Part shown: positions 17,713 through 26,239 of the stretch, piece by piece | How the letters are laid out: each line of letters starts with the position of its first letter | How positions within the stretch are numbered: the first letter of the stretch is position 1 | Origin: Halioxenophilus aromaticivorans | GTDB lineage: Bacteria; Pseudomonadota; Gammaproteobacteria; Pseudomonadales; Cellvibrionaceae | DNA: 64,000 bases | Direction of reading: 5' to 3' | Assembly (NCBI RefSeq): GCF_042850945.1 | Contig: NZ_AP031496.1 | Location: 5,456,001 to 5,520,000 of the forward strand | Translations under genes and position numbers: made by a program | The notes under the pieces: generated by a model | What the model saw: only the letters and a program-made list of their open reading frames with translations | Database searches by the model: none | What the model was told of the DNA's origin: nothing

Positions 17713-17914
17713 GGGACATCCTTTGTCGTAAGCTGTGCTGGCATGGTTGGCCACCTTTGGTCTATCCATTCCATTAGGCTGCCATAAAACGCCGCCGCAG
17801 GAATACGGCGGCCAATAGTAGAGCAAACGCTGAAAAAAAGACAACGCCGGCGGATTACCGGCCCAGGCTAGGGGTGGTTGATGGGTTTTTAATAGACCAC
17901 CCTGGGGGGGGCGA

Positions 17915-19468
17915 TTAGGTAATAGGCGCAGGGTTGAATAGAGTTAAATCGTTATGCAGCCGGTGCTGTTCGGCCCAGGTTTGTTTGCGGCCACTAGCGA
18001 CATCCAGGTAATAGTGAAAAAGCTCCCACCCAAATTCTTCTAGGCTACAGGCACCGGTGGCAATTTTGCCGGCATCGACATCGATTAAATCTGGCCAGCG
18101 TTGGGCTAGGTCGGTACGGGTGGAGACTTTTACCACCGGCGCCATGGCCAGGCCATAGGGGGTACCTCGGCCAGTGGTAAACACGTGTAGATTCATGCCG
18201 GCGGCTAACTGTAAGGTTCCGCACACAAAATCACTGGCCGGCGTTGCGCAAAAAACCAAACCTTTGGTGCTGGCTTTTTCGCCCGGGCCTAGCACTGCAG
18301 AGATGGCACTGCTGCCGGATTTAACAATGGAGCCCAAGGACTTTTCCACAATATTACTCAAGCCGCCGGCTTTGTTGCCCGGCGTGGTATTGGCACTGCG
18401 GTCGGCCTCGCCTTTGTGTAAATAACGGTCGTACCAGTCCATTTCTCTAACAATGGCATCAGCCACCTCGGAGTTTTTTGCACGGGACGTCAGCATGTAG
18501 ACTGCATCACGTACCTCGGTTACTTCTGAAAACATCACCGTGGCGCCGGCGCGGACTAATAAATCAGAGGCAAAGCCCAAACCGGGGTTGGCGGTAATAC
18601 CAGAAAACGCATCGCTGCCGCCACACTGCATGCCCAACACCAAATCGGAAACAGGGCAGGTCTCCCGTTGGCGTTGATTTAACTGCGCAAGCCTTGACTC
18701 AGCCAAGGCTAGAATTTGCGCGATCATATCGGTAAAGCCCAAATCCGATTGCTGCAATTTATACAACCAAGTTTGTTCTTCCCCCAGATGGTAGTGCTCG
18801 GTGTTAATGATTTGCTCCGGCTGCAGTTTTTCGCAGCCCAAACCGATCACCAAGGCCTGGCCGCCAAAATTGGGGTTGCGCGCAATGTTCTGCACTGTGC
18901 GAATGGGAATGTAGGCATCCGCTGCGTTAATCGCCACACCACAACCGTAGCTGTGGGTAAGGCCCACAACATCATCGACATTGGGGTATTTTGGTAGAAG
19001 GTCATCCTTAATGCGCTTTATGGCGTGCTCTAACACACCCGCCACACACTGCACCGTTGTGGTAATCCCCAAAATATTGCGCGTACCCACCGTGCCATCG
19101 GCGTTGCGATAGCCTTCAAAGGTATATCCTTCCAAAGGGGGTAAATCCGCGGGTGTTTTATCGGCCTTGGGTAAACTTGCAAGCTCCGGTGCCGCGGGCA
19201 TATGCAATTGTGACTCTTTAACCCAGCTGCCTTGCGGCAGTGGCTCGCGGGCGTAGCCAATGGTTTGGCCGTAGCGAATGACCGCCTCGCCTTCGGCCAA
19301 CGTCTGCAAAGCAATTTTATGGCACTGGGGAATATCCTCCGTGGCCACGAGGTCGCCATCAAATTGCGCGCCCTTGGCAACTCCGCCACTGTTTACCACA
19401 ACGGCAACGTTATCCACCTCATTGAGTTTTATGTAACGGGGTGAGTCTTGGTGTTTAATCAGTTGCAT
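17915..19468 (-). CDS. garD: galactarate dehydratase
   Basis: A 517-residue D-galactarate dehydratase (galactarate to 5-keto-4-deoxy-D-glucarate). It has an N-terminal SAF-type domain (about 1-90: DNVAVVVNSGG, AVIRYGQTIGYA), then the UxaA/GarD catalytic domain with LEGYTFEGYRNADGTVGTRN, THSYGCGVAINA, VIGLGCEKLQPE, MQCGGSDAFSGITANP and TGRGTPYGLAMAPVVKV. It ends in the GarD-like FNPAPIT. Overall similarity to E. coli GarD, recalled from memory, is much closer than to altronate dehydratase UxaA. The start overlaps the end of the transporter gene by 14 bases, so the two are translationally coupled. Confidence 0.93.
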   Translation of the reverse strand: MQLIKHQDSPRYIKLNEVDNVAVVVNSGGVAKGAQFDGDLVATEDIPQCHKIALQTLAEGEAVIRYGQTIGYAREPLPQGSWVKESQLHMPAAPELASLPKADKTPADLPPLEGYTFEGYRNADGTVGTRNILGITTTVQCVAGVLEHAIKRIKDDLLPKYPNVDDVVGLTHSYGCGVAINAADAYIPIRTVQNIARNPNFGGQALVIGLGCEKLQPEQIINTEHYHLGEEQTWLYKLQQSDLGFTDMIAQILALAESRLAQLNQRQRETCPVSDLVLGMQCGGSDAFSGITANPGLGFASDLLVRAGATVMFSEVTEVRDAVYMLTSRAKNSEVADAIVREMDWYDRYLHKGEADRSANTTPGNKAGGLSNIVEKSLGSIVKSGSSAISAVLGPGEKASTKGLVFCATPASDFVCGTLQLAAGMNLHVFTTGRGTPYGLAMAPVVKVSTRTDLAQRWPDLIDVDAGKIATGACSLEEFGWELFHYYLDVASGRKQTWAEQHRLHNDLTLFNPAPIT

Positions 19469-20837
19469 GGCTTGCCTTCAAGGTTGGCGAGGGGCTAGAT
19501 GTTGGTGCACTATTGGAAGCTGATGGCTCCTCGGGTAGTTCTACACGATGAATGGGGCCAACAATAAACAAGTAGGAACACACGGCTACCACCGCGTTAG
19601 CTGCCACGTAGACTAATGCCCACTCGAAGGAACCGGTAGCGCTGACAATATAACCGATGATAATGGGCGTTGTGATGGCGGCAAAATTACCGAAGGTGTT
19701 GAACATTCCGCCCGACAACCCAGCAATTTTTTTCGGTGAGGTATCCGCCACCACAGCCCAACCCAATGCGCCCAATCCTTTGCCAAAGAAAGCCAGGGCC
19801 ATAAAACCGATAATTAACCATTGTGCGTCAACGTAGTTGCACGCCAGCATGGATGTTGATAGCAGCAAACCCACCACAATGGGCAGCTTGCGAGCTACGC
19901 TTAATGAGTAACCTTTACGTAACAGCGCATCACTTAACACACCACCTAAAATACCGCCGATAAATCCGCAGATGGCCGGTAGCGACGCAAAAAAGCCGGC
20001 TTTTAAGATGGTCATATCGTGCTCTTTAACCAAATACACGGGAAACCAGGTTAAAAAGAAATAGGTAATGGCATTAATACAGTATTGGCCCAGGTATACA
20101 CCCAACAGCATACGATTTTTCAAAAGCGTACCAATGTGCCGTAAACCCGGGCCCGCTTGTTTGGCACTGGCGCTGTCCATATCCACCAAACCACCGTTAT
20201 TTTGTATGTGGTCCAATTCCGCTTGGTTAATGCGCGGATGCTGCCTAGGGCTATAAATAGTGATCAGCCAAATACCAGAGAAAATAATGCCCAAGGCTCC
20301 CATTAAAAAGAACACTTGCTGCCAACCCAAAGTAAAGGTTACCCAACCCATAATGGGCGCAAAGATAACGGTGGCGAAATATTGTGCGGAATTAAATACG
20401 GCGCTGGCGGTGCCCCGCTCTGCCGAAGGAAACCAAGCGGCGACAATACGGGCATTGCCCGGGAAGGACGGTGCCTCTGCCAACCCCACCATGGCCCGCA
20501 ATACAAACAACACAACCACAGCGTTAGCGGCAGCACTAACATGGCCAACAAACGATTGTAGCAGCGTAAACAGCGACCAGGTAAAAATCCCCACTGCGTA
20601 CACGCGCTTAGAGCCAAACCGATCCAACAACCAGCCACCGGGAATTTGGCCCAACACATAGGCCCAGCCGAAGGCGGAGAATATGTAACCCAAGCTGACC
20701 GCACTGATGCCTAGGTCATCTTGAATACTGGCACCGGCAATAGAAAGCGTTGCTCTGTCGGCGTAGTTAATCGTGGTTACCAAAAACAGCATCAGCAGAA
20801 TATGGTAGCGAACTTTGGTTGGCTTAAGTGAATCCAT
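19455..20837 (-). CDS. garP: galactarate/glucarate MFS transporter (GarP/GudP type)
   Basis: A 460-residue member of the anion:cation symporter family of the major facilitator superfamily. It imports galactarate or glucarate. Typical segments are INYADRATLSIAG in TM1, FGWAYVLGQIPGGWLLDRFGSKRVY between TM2 and TM3, LAEAPSFPGNARIVAAWFP in TM4 and the MALAFFGKGLGALGW helix. Overlap with garD makes an acid-sugar substrate near certain. Choice between GarP and GudP cannot be made from sequence alone. A hairpin and an AT-rich stretch (20838-20875) precede it, so it may have its own promoter. Confidence 0.9.
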   Translation of the reverse strand: MDSLKPTKVRYHILLMLFLVTTINYADRATLSIAGASIQDDLGISAVSLGYIFSAFGWAYVLGQIPGGWLLDRFGSKRVYAVGIFTWSLFTLLQSFVGHVSAAANAVVVLFVLRAMVGLAEAPSFPGNARIVAAWFPSAERGTASAVFNSAQYFATVIFAPIMGWVTFTLGWQQVFFLMGALGIIFSGIWLITIYSPRQHPRINQAELDHIQNNGGLVDMDSASAKQAGPGLRHIGTLLKNRMLLGVYLGQYCINAITYFFLTWFPVYLVKEHDMTILKAGFFASLPAICGFIGGILGGVLSDALLRKGYSLSVARKLPIVVGLLLSTSMLACNYVDAQWLIIGFMALAFFGKGLGALGWAVVADTSPKKIAGLSGGMFNTFGNFAAITTPIIIGYIVSATGSFEWALVYVAANAVVAVCSYLFIVGPIHRVELPEEPSASNSAPTSSPSPTLKASHATD

Positions 20838-20896
20838 AATTTTTATAATTAGTTATAATTGAAGGCCTTTATTTAGCGAGGGCCGAGGGACGCTAA

Positions 20897-20918
20897 GGCA
20901 AGGCCCTCGGGCCTTGCC
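20897..20918 (-). terminator. hairpin between aldehyde dehydrogenase and garP genes
   Basis: Inverted repeat GGCAAGGCCC-TC-GGGCCTTGCC with almost no loop, 24 bases downstream of the aldehyde dehydrogenase stop. No strong T-run follows on the minus strand, so it may only partly terminate transcription or may protect the upstream message. Confidence 0.55.
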
Positions 20919-20941
20919 ACTTTATTGCCGTTGTGAAACCA

Positions 20942-22375
20942 TCAGAAACAGTAACTGGTTTTTACCGTCGTGTAGAACTCTTGCGCGTAACTACCTTGCT
21001 CCCGCGCGCCGTAGGACGAGCCCTTACAACCACCAAAGGGCACATGGTAATCCACCCCGGCCGTCGGTAAATTCACCATCACCATGCCAGCCCGAGCGTG
21101 GCGTTTAAAATGGTTGGCGTACTTCAACGATTGCGTAGCAATACCGGCAGACAAGCCAAACTCCGTATCGTTAGCTATGCTCAGCGCATGATCGTAGTCC
21201 TGCGCTCTGATTACGCTAGCCACAGGCCCAAACACTTCTTCGCGATTAATACGCATGGTATTTTCGGTATCGGCAAACAGAGCAGGGCTGAGAAAGTAGC
21301 CCTGGGTTTCGCGCTGCAGCAACTCGCCACCGGTTAGCAGATTCGCCCCCTCGGCCTTGGCAATATTAATGTAGTCGAGGTTTTGCTCTAATTGTTGCTG
21401 GGAAACCACTGGGCCGATATCGGTGGTTTTATCCAGGGCATGGCCGACGCGTATTTTTTCAACGCGCGCCTGTAATCCCTCAACAAACGCCGGGTATATT
21501 TTATCGGTAACAATCAATCGGCTAGAAGCCGTACAACGCTGGCCGGTAGAGTAAAAGGCGCTTTGCACAGACAGCTCAATGGCTTGCTCTAAATCGGCGT
21601 CATCTAAAATAATTTGTGGATTTTTGCCGCCCATTTCTAACTGAACTTTGGCTTGGCGGGCAACGCACTGCGCTGCAATATTACGGCCGGTAGCCACACT
21701 GCCGGTGAAACTGATACCGGCAACATCGGGGTTAGATACCAAGGCGTCACCGACGATTCGTCCACGGCCCAGCACCATATTAAACACACCCTTGGGCAAT
21801 CCGGCCCGATGGATAATTTCAGCCAGCGCCGAAGCGCAGCCAGGCACTAAATCGGCGGGTTTAATCACCACGCAATTGCCGTAGGCCAGGGCCGGCGCTA
21901 TCTTCCAGGCGGGAATTGCTATGGGAAAATTCCACGGCGTGATTAGCCCTACCACACCAATGGGCTCACGGGTCACCTCAACGCTCACGCCAGGCCGAAC
22001 AGACGCTAAAGTATCGCCACGTAGGCGTAAACATTCGCCGGCGAAATATTTAAAAATATTACCAGCACGGCTTACCTCACCAATGGATTCGGCCAGGGCT
22101 TTACCTTCTTCTCGCGCTAACAACTCACCCAAGGATCGGGCATTAGCGAGAATTTCGTTACCAATAAAGTCCAAAGCGTTGGCACGCATTTGAATGTTAC
22201 TGTTGGACCACTCCATGAAGGCCGCCTTGGCTGCGTCCACGGCGAGGTTTAATTGTGCCGCGCTGCCCGCTGCATACAAGCCAACAATATCGCTATGGTC
22301 CGATGGATTTTGATTTTCAGTGTACTCGCAGGCCTCTACCCAAGCGCCATTAATATAGTGATGATGCTGTTGCAT
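20942..22375 (-). CDS. 2,5-dioxovalerate (2-oxoglutarate semialdehyde) dehydrogenase
   Basis: A 477-residue NAD(P)-dependent aldehyde dehydrogenase. I place the start at the ATG at 22375 (MQQHHHYINGAW), which has an AGAGG ribosome-binding site; the longer frame to 22432 has no family-like sequence. Catalytic residues are visible: the Glu in QLEMGGKNPQI (about 247) and the Cys in YSTGQRCTASS (about 281). The ITPWNFP substrate-channel motif and the FTGSVATG cofactor motif are also present. Its place directly behind kdgD identifies the reaction: 2,5-dioxovalerate to 2-oxoglutarate, the last step of the oxidative hexarate pathway. Confidence 0.88.
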   Translation of the reverse strand: MQQHHHYINGAWVEACEYTENQNPSDHSDIVGLYAAGSAAQLNLAVDAAKAAFMEWSNSNIQMRANALDFIGNEILANARSLGELLAREEGKALAESIGEVSRAGNIFKYFAGECLRLRGDTLASVRPGVSVEVTREPIGVVGLITPWNFPIAIPAWKIAPALAYGNCVVIKPADLVPGCASALAEIIHRAGLPKGVFNMVLGRGRIVGDALVSNPDVAGISFTGSVATGRNIAAQCVARQAKVQLEMGGKNPQIILDDADLEQAIELSVQSAFYSTGQRCTASSRLIVTDKIYPAFVEGLQARVEKIRVGHALDKTTDIGPVVSQQQLEQNLDYINIAKAEGANLLTGGELLQRETQGYFLSPALFADTENTMRINREEVFGPVASVIRAQDYDHALSIANDTEFGLSAGIATQSLKYANHFKRHARAGMVMVNLPTAGVDYHVPFGGCKGSSYGAREQGSYAQEFYTTVKTSYCF

Positions 22376-22412
22376 AACTTGCCTCTTAGTCGGTAATTTC
22401 TTGGATAGGATG

Positions 22413-23321
22413 TTATTCGGGAAGCGTGGCAATAAGTGCCGCCAGGGCGTCTTTTTCAGCAGCGGTTAAATCCGTTAATGGAGCACGTACCTTGCCCGCG
22501 CTGCGGCCAACGATTTCTGCACCGGCTTTAACAATACTCACGGCGTAGCCGGGGCAGCGGTTGCGTATATCCAAGTAGGGCAGGAAAAAATCGTCGATTA
22601 ACTGATTAACAGTAGCGAAGTCATCATTTTTGACGGCATTGTAAAAGCGCATAGCCGTTTTAGGAATAAAATTAAAAACCGCTGACGAATACACCGGTAC
22701 CCCCAAGGCTTTATACGCTGCGGCGTACACTTCCGCGGTTGGTAAGCCGCCCAAATAGGAGAATCGGTCACCCAGGCGACGACGTATGGTCACCATAGTT
22801 TCAATTTGGCCAAGGCCATCTTTAAAGCCAATTAAATTGGGGCAGGCCTCTGCTAGAATCTCTAGGCTGTCTGCGGTTAACTGACAGACATTTCGGTTAT
22901 AGACAATCACGCCGATGTCCACACTTTGGCAAACCCCGGTAACGTAGCTAATCAGCCCGGCTTGGCTGGCCTCGGTTAAATAATGGGGCAACAACAGCAA
23001 GCCTTGAGCACCTGAGGCCTGGGCTTGCTTAGCCTGAGCAATGGCGATTGGCTGCGGGCCGCCGGCACCGGCAATAATGGGCACTTGGCCATCACAGGTT
23101 TGCACCGCCGTGGCCACAACCTGCTGATATTCTTCCAGCCCGAGCGAGAAAAACTCACCGGTGCCACCGGCTGCAAATAAAGCGCTTGCGCCGTAGGGAG
23201 CCAACCATTCCAGCCGCGCGGCATAGCTTTCTGCGTTGAAACCGCCATCGGCGTTAAAGTCGGTGACTGGGAAAGACAAAAGTCCTTCACCAATGGTATT
23301 TTTTAACTGAGCTGGAGTCAT
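22413..23321 (-). CDS. kdgD: 5-dehydro-4-deoxyglucarate dehydratase
   Basis: A 302-residue member of the DapA/N-acetylneuraminate lyase family. It dehydrates and decarboxylates 5-keto-4-deoxyglucarate to 2,5-dioxovalerate. The start at 23321 (MTPAQLKNTIGEGLLSFPVTDFN) matches the family; upstream residues in the open frame do not. The Schiff-base Lys lies in NLIGFKDGLGQ (about 190), the catalytic Tyr in VIVYNRN (about 155), and GGTGEFFSL (about 50) is the substrate loop. It is followed after 37 bases by the semialdehyde dehydrogenase. Transcription probably starts near the operator at 23542-23563. Confidence 0.92.
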   Translation of the reverse strand: MTPAQLKNTIGEGLLSFPVTDFNADGGFNAESYAARLEWLAPYGASALFAAGGTGEFFSLGLEEYQQVVATAVQTCDGQVPIIAGAGGPQPIAIAQAKQAQASGAQGLLLLPHYLTEASQAGLISYVTGVCQSVDIGVIVYNRNVCQLTADSLEILAEACPNLIGFKDGLGQIETMVTIRRRLGDRFSYLGGLPTAEVYAAAYKALGVPVYSSAVFNFIPKTAMRFYNAVKNDDFATVNQLIDDFFLPYLDIRNRCPGYAVSIVKAGAEIVGRSAGKVRAPLTDLTAAEKDALAALIATLPE

Positions 23322-23382
23322 AGATGCCTGTCCTGTGAAAACGGATGTGAAAACTTTGAAAAGCCAATTCGAAACGAGAACC

Positions 23383-23445
23383 GCTAGGCGGGGGCCTGCG
23401 GTATCCGCTGCCTGACAACGGCAACTGGCAAAGCGTCCGCCTAGC
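23383..23445. repeat. 9-bp inverted repeat in the kdgD leader
   Basis: GCTAGGCGG at 23383-23391 and its exact complement CCGCCTAGC at 23437-23445 enclose 45 bases upstream of kdgD. If the promoter is at the FadR-type operator, both arms lie in the 5' untranslated leader, where they could close a stem over an internal structure. Confidence 0.45.
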
Positions 23446-23541
23446 AATCACCGCTGGTGCGGCCGATGGCGTTTACTGGCCAACCTTACATGGCTCTAGT
23501 AAGTGGCTCTTGAGTGGCTTTAGATGCAAGTTATTGTTATC

Positions 23542-23563
23542 AGTTGTAGGACATCGTACAACT
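23542..23563. promoter_or_regulatory. probable operator of the FadR-type repressor, kdgD side
   Basis: A 22-bp near-palindrome, AGTTGTA on the left and TACAACT on the right. Read on the minus strand it matches the site at 24399-24420 at about 18 of 22 positions, sharing the core AGTTGTACGATG. It lies 220 bases upstream of kdgD and just beyond the repressor gene's stop. This suggests repression of the kdgD-aldehyde dehydrogenase operon. Confidence 0.68.
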
Positions 23564-23621
23564 AGAGATAAAAATGCGTCAAGGCCCAATTCGCAATCTC
23601 TCCCCCTGCTAACGCCTAATG

Positions 23622-24356
23622 TTACTCCTGTAGAGACTCTTTAGCCTCGGCGTAGAGCGCCCTGTGGCGCTCTTTACTGTTGGTTAGGTGCATACGCATA
23701 GCGGCTCGGGCGGCGGCGGCATCCTGGCGGGCAATGGCCAAATAGATATCCTCATGCTCCATGTTTACGCGTGTTAGGTAATTGCGCAGATCGTCTCCGG
23801 AGAAGTTTGCGCACTTTAAACGGGTTCGGGGGATAATCGACTTACCCAGGTGCTCTAGGATTTCGGTGAAGTACCGATTACCCGCTGCTCGAGTAATGCA
23901 CTGATGGAATTCAAAGTCCGACTCAACGTCGTCTTTGTCGCTATTTTGCCCAGACAACATGTTATCCAGGGCTATTTTTAGCTCTTTTAGCTGCATTTCG
24001 CTACGCCGCTCGGCGGCTAGGGCCGCCGCCTCTACCTCTAAACTGATGCGCAATTCCAACACCGCGATAACATCTTCCAAGGTGGTAATGGTGGCGGGGT
24101 CTATGGTGATTTTACGCTCCGAGGTGCGCAGCACAAAGGTGCCAATACCGTGACGAGTCTCCACCATACCCGAGGCCTGTAGCTTAGAAATGGCCTCTCG
24201 TACCACCGTACGGCTCACCCCATACTGCTGCATCAACACCGATTCTGTGGGCAGTTTATCGCCGGGCACAAAGCCGCCGGACTGAATAGAGCCGGTGATT
24301 TCGGACACCAAATTTTGGGTTAGGCTGGGGTTTCGTTTGCGGTTGGAAGAAGCCAT
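23622..24356 (-). CDS. FadR/GntR family transcriptional regulator (FCD domain)
   Basis: A 244-residue repressor-type regulator. The winged helix-turn-helix occupies about residues 8-75 (PGDKLPTESVLMQQYGVSRTVVREAISKLQASGMVETRHGIGTFV). The all-helical FCD ligand domain (about 95-225) has the metal-ligand pattern FEFHQCITRAAGNRYF and NMEHEDIYLAI. The ATG at 24356 is preferred over a TTG two codons upstream. It lies between the catabolic genes and the divergent GH28 gene. With two matching palindromes nearby, it is the likely local regulator, responding to a hexarate or hexuronate. Confidence 0.88.
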   Translation of the reverse strand: MASSNRKRNPSLTQNLVSEITGSIQSGGFVPGDKLPTESVLMQQYGVSRTVVREAISKLQASGMVETRHGIGTFVLRTSERKITIDPATITTLEDVIAVLELRISLEVEAAALAAERRSEMQLKELKIALDNMLSGQNSDKDDVESDFEFHQCITRAAGNRYFTEILEHLGKSIIPRTRLKCANFSGDDLRNYLTRVNMEHEDIYLAIARQDAAAARAAMRMHLTNSKERHRALYAEAKESLQE

Positions 24357-24398
24357 GCACAATTTTCTTATTGATTAATTATAAAATACCATTACCAT

Positions 24399-24420
24399 AG
24401 TTGTACGATGACGTACGACA
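24399..24420. promoter_or_regulatory. probable operator in the repressor/GH28 divergent region
   Basis: A 22-bp near-palindrome beginning AGTTGTACGATG and ending TACGACA, matching the site upstream of kdgD. On the minus strand it covers the -35 region of a promoter with a perfect TATAAT -10 box (complement at 24378-24383), pointing to autoregulation of the FadR-type gene. On the plus strand it lies about 160 bases before the GH28 start. Confidence 0.7.
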
Positions 24421-24578
24421 TGAGCACGTTTGGCATTATATAGGCCCTGGGTGCAAATGTCGCCCGCAAAGCGAGCTTTTGGCACGGCTTTTAAGTCTGC
24501 CTTTGGCCGGTAAGAAGCACCGTCGCTTTGCCGATACCCCCTAAAACAGCGATACCAAAATAATAAAAGTGAGTTGCC

Positions 24579-26015
24579 ATGATCCCGCAAAAGCATCCTA
24601 AATGCCTTCTCCGTTGGTGCTGCCTAGGCAGTTTATCAGCACTATTGTTGGGCGGATGCCAACCCAGTAATTTGGAATCTGGCCTTGCTAAGCCACAGGC
24701 GGCTAGCAGTCAAGCCACCACAGTCACCGAGCAAAGCATCGTAGCGGCCATCGCCCTGCCGGCCATTGCCCAGCAAGATTTCCCCATTACGGATTTTGCC
24801 AACCACCAGACATTAACCAAGGATGCTCGGCCTGCCATTTTGGCGGCCATAGACAGCGCCAGCGAGAACGGCGGCGGCCGCGTGGTTATCCCCGCCGGAA
24901 ATTGGACCAGTGCCGGCCCTATTCACCTAAAAAGTAATATTAACCTGCACCTAGCCGAAGGCGCGCACCTGACCTTCAGCCCTCGCGCGGAGGATTACCT
25001 ACCGGCGGTATTTAGCCGCTGGGAAGGCACGGAAATGTACGGCTACTCACCCTTAATATACGCCAACGACGTACACGACATTGCCATTACCGGCCCCGGT
25101 ATTATTGACGGTAATGCCGATAGCGAATTTTTCGCCTGGTACCCAAACGAAAAACCCGATCAGCTTAAGCTGCGCAAAATGGGCATTGCTGGCGATCCGG
25201 TGAGCCAACGGCAATTTGGTGAGGGCCATTTTTTACGCCCGGGATTAATTCAAATTATTAATGCCGAGCGGGTATTGCTGGATGGCTTTGAAGCGCGCAA
25301 CTCACCGTTTTGGATTAACCACTTAATTTATACTACCCACGCCACGGTGAGGAACCTTAACGTAAATAGCCATCATCCAAATAACGATGGTGTAGACGTG
25401 GATTCCAGCTCCTATGTGTTGATCGAAAACAATGTGTTTCGTACCGGTGACGACTCGGTGGTGGTGAAATCCGGCCGCGATCAAGACGGCCGCAGTATCG
25501 GCAAGCCCTCGGAATATGTGGTTATCCGCAATAACGATATGGGAGGCGAAGATGGTATTGCCGTTGGCAGCGAAATGTCCGGCGGTATACGCCATGTGTA
25601 TTTTACCGACAACATTCTGCGTACCGGCGTTTCTGCCGTACGTTTTAAAGCCAATTTAGATCGCGGTGGTGTGGTTGAACACATTTATGTGAAAGGTTTG
25701 CAGGTAGAATCCTTCCGCGATTTATTTTGGTTTCAACTTAACTACCCTGGGGAGCTCGATGGACAACACCCGTCTACCTATCGCGACATTGTGTTTGAAG
25801 ATATTCACGTACAAAACACCGATACCTTTTTAGAGATCCACGCCCCAGCACCAACACCGGCCAGCAACATCACCTTTAAAAATATTGTGGTAGAGCACAC
25901 CAAAAATACCTTTATTTTAAATAATGTAGCCAACCTAAATTTAGACAACGTCACCATCAACAACCAAACCATTAACGCCCAATTAAACTGGCAAGCTAAA
26001 ACAGACAGCAATTAG
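24579..26015 (+). CDS. GH28 family polygalacturonase-like lipoprotein
   Basis: A 478-residue glycoside hydrolase of family 28, which cleaves galacturonic-acid linkages in pectin. The N-terminus is a lipoprotein signal (lipobox LLGGC, about residues 24-28), so the enzyme is probably surface or periplasm anchored. The right-handed beta-helix carries NNDGVDVDSS (about 266), GDDSVVVKSGRD (about 290) and RFKAN (about 354), equivalents of the NTD, DD and RIK motifs. The usual GHG motif is replaced by GGEDGIAVGSEMSGG (about 322), so the catalytic-site His is absent. This may mark a different specificity, such as an exo-acting or rhamnogalacturonan enzyme. It is divergent from the regulator. Confidence 0.87.
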   Translation: MIPQKHPKCLLRWCCLGSLSALLLGGCQPSNLESGLAKPQAASSQATTVTEQSIVAAIALPAIAQQDFPITDFANHQTLTKDARPAILAAIDSASENGGGRVVIPAGNWTSAGPIHLKSNINLHLAEGAHLTFSPRAEDYLPAVFSRWEGTEMYGYSPLIYANDVHDIAITGPGIIDGNADSEFFAWYPNEKPDQLKLRKMGIAGDPVSQRQFGEGHFLRPGLIQIINAERVLLDGFEARNSPFWINHLIYTTHATVRNLNVNSHHPNNDGVDVDSSSYVLIENNVFRTGDDSVVVKSGRDQDGRSIGKPSEYVVIRNNDMGGEDGIAVGSEMSGGIRHVYFTDNILRTGVSAVRFKANLDRGGVVEHIYVKGLQVESFRDLFWFQLNYPGELDGQHPSTYRDIVFEDIHVQNTDTFLEIHAPAPTPASNITFKNIVVEHTKNTFILNNVANLNLDNVTINNQTINAQLNWQAKTDSN

Positions 26016-26098
26016 CAAATAGTAATACCCGCGTTTATCGCACAGAAGTACCCTTAAAAACTAAAAAAGGGGCGGCAATTTATTTCCCGCACCCAATA

Positions 26099-26129
26099 TT
26101 TGCCTGGCACCATTATGGGCACAGGCAAA
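26099..26129. repeat. 8-bp inverted repeat between GH28 and TonB receptor genes
   Basis: TTTGCCTG and its exact complement CAGGCAAA are separated by 15 bases, 84 bases after the GH28 stop. It could be a weak terminator or an operator for the receptor gene. No T-run follows. Confidence 0.4.
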
Positions 26130-26239
26130 CAACACACAATAAATTTATTGCCAACGAGCAATAATTCGTTGCCAACACCGAAGGAGCCGTCCGCTCTGAC
26201 GGTGGCTGGCGTTTTGTATGTAGAGAGAGGAAGCGCACC

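Noticed and set aside
17906..17913. Runs of eight or nine G bases (about 259-267 and 17906-17913) as G-quadruplex or phase-variation tracts
   Set aside because: Each is a single isolated run and neither lies within a gene. One abuts a small ORF start and the other a gene end.
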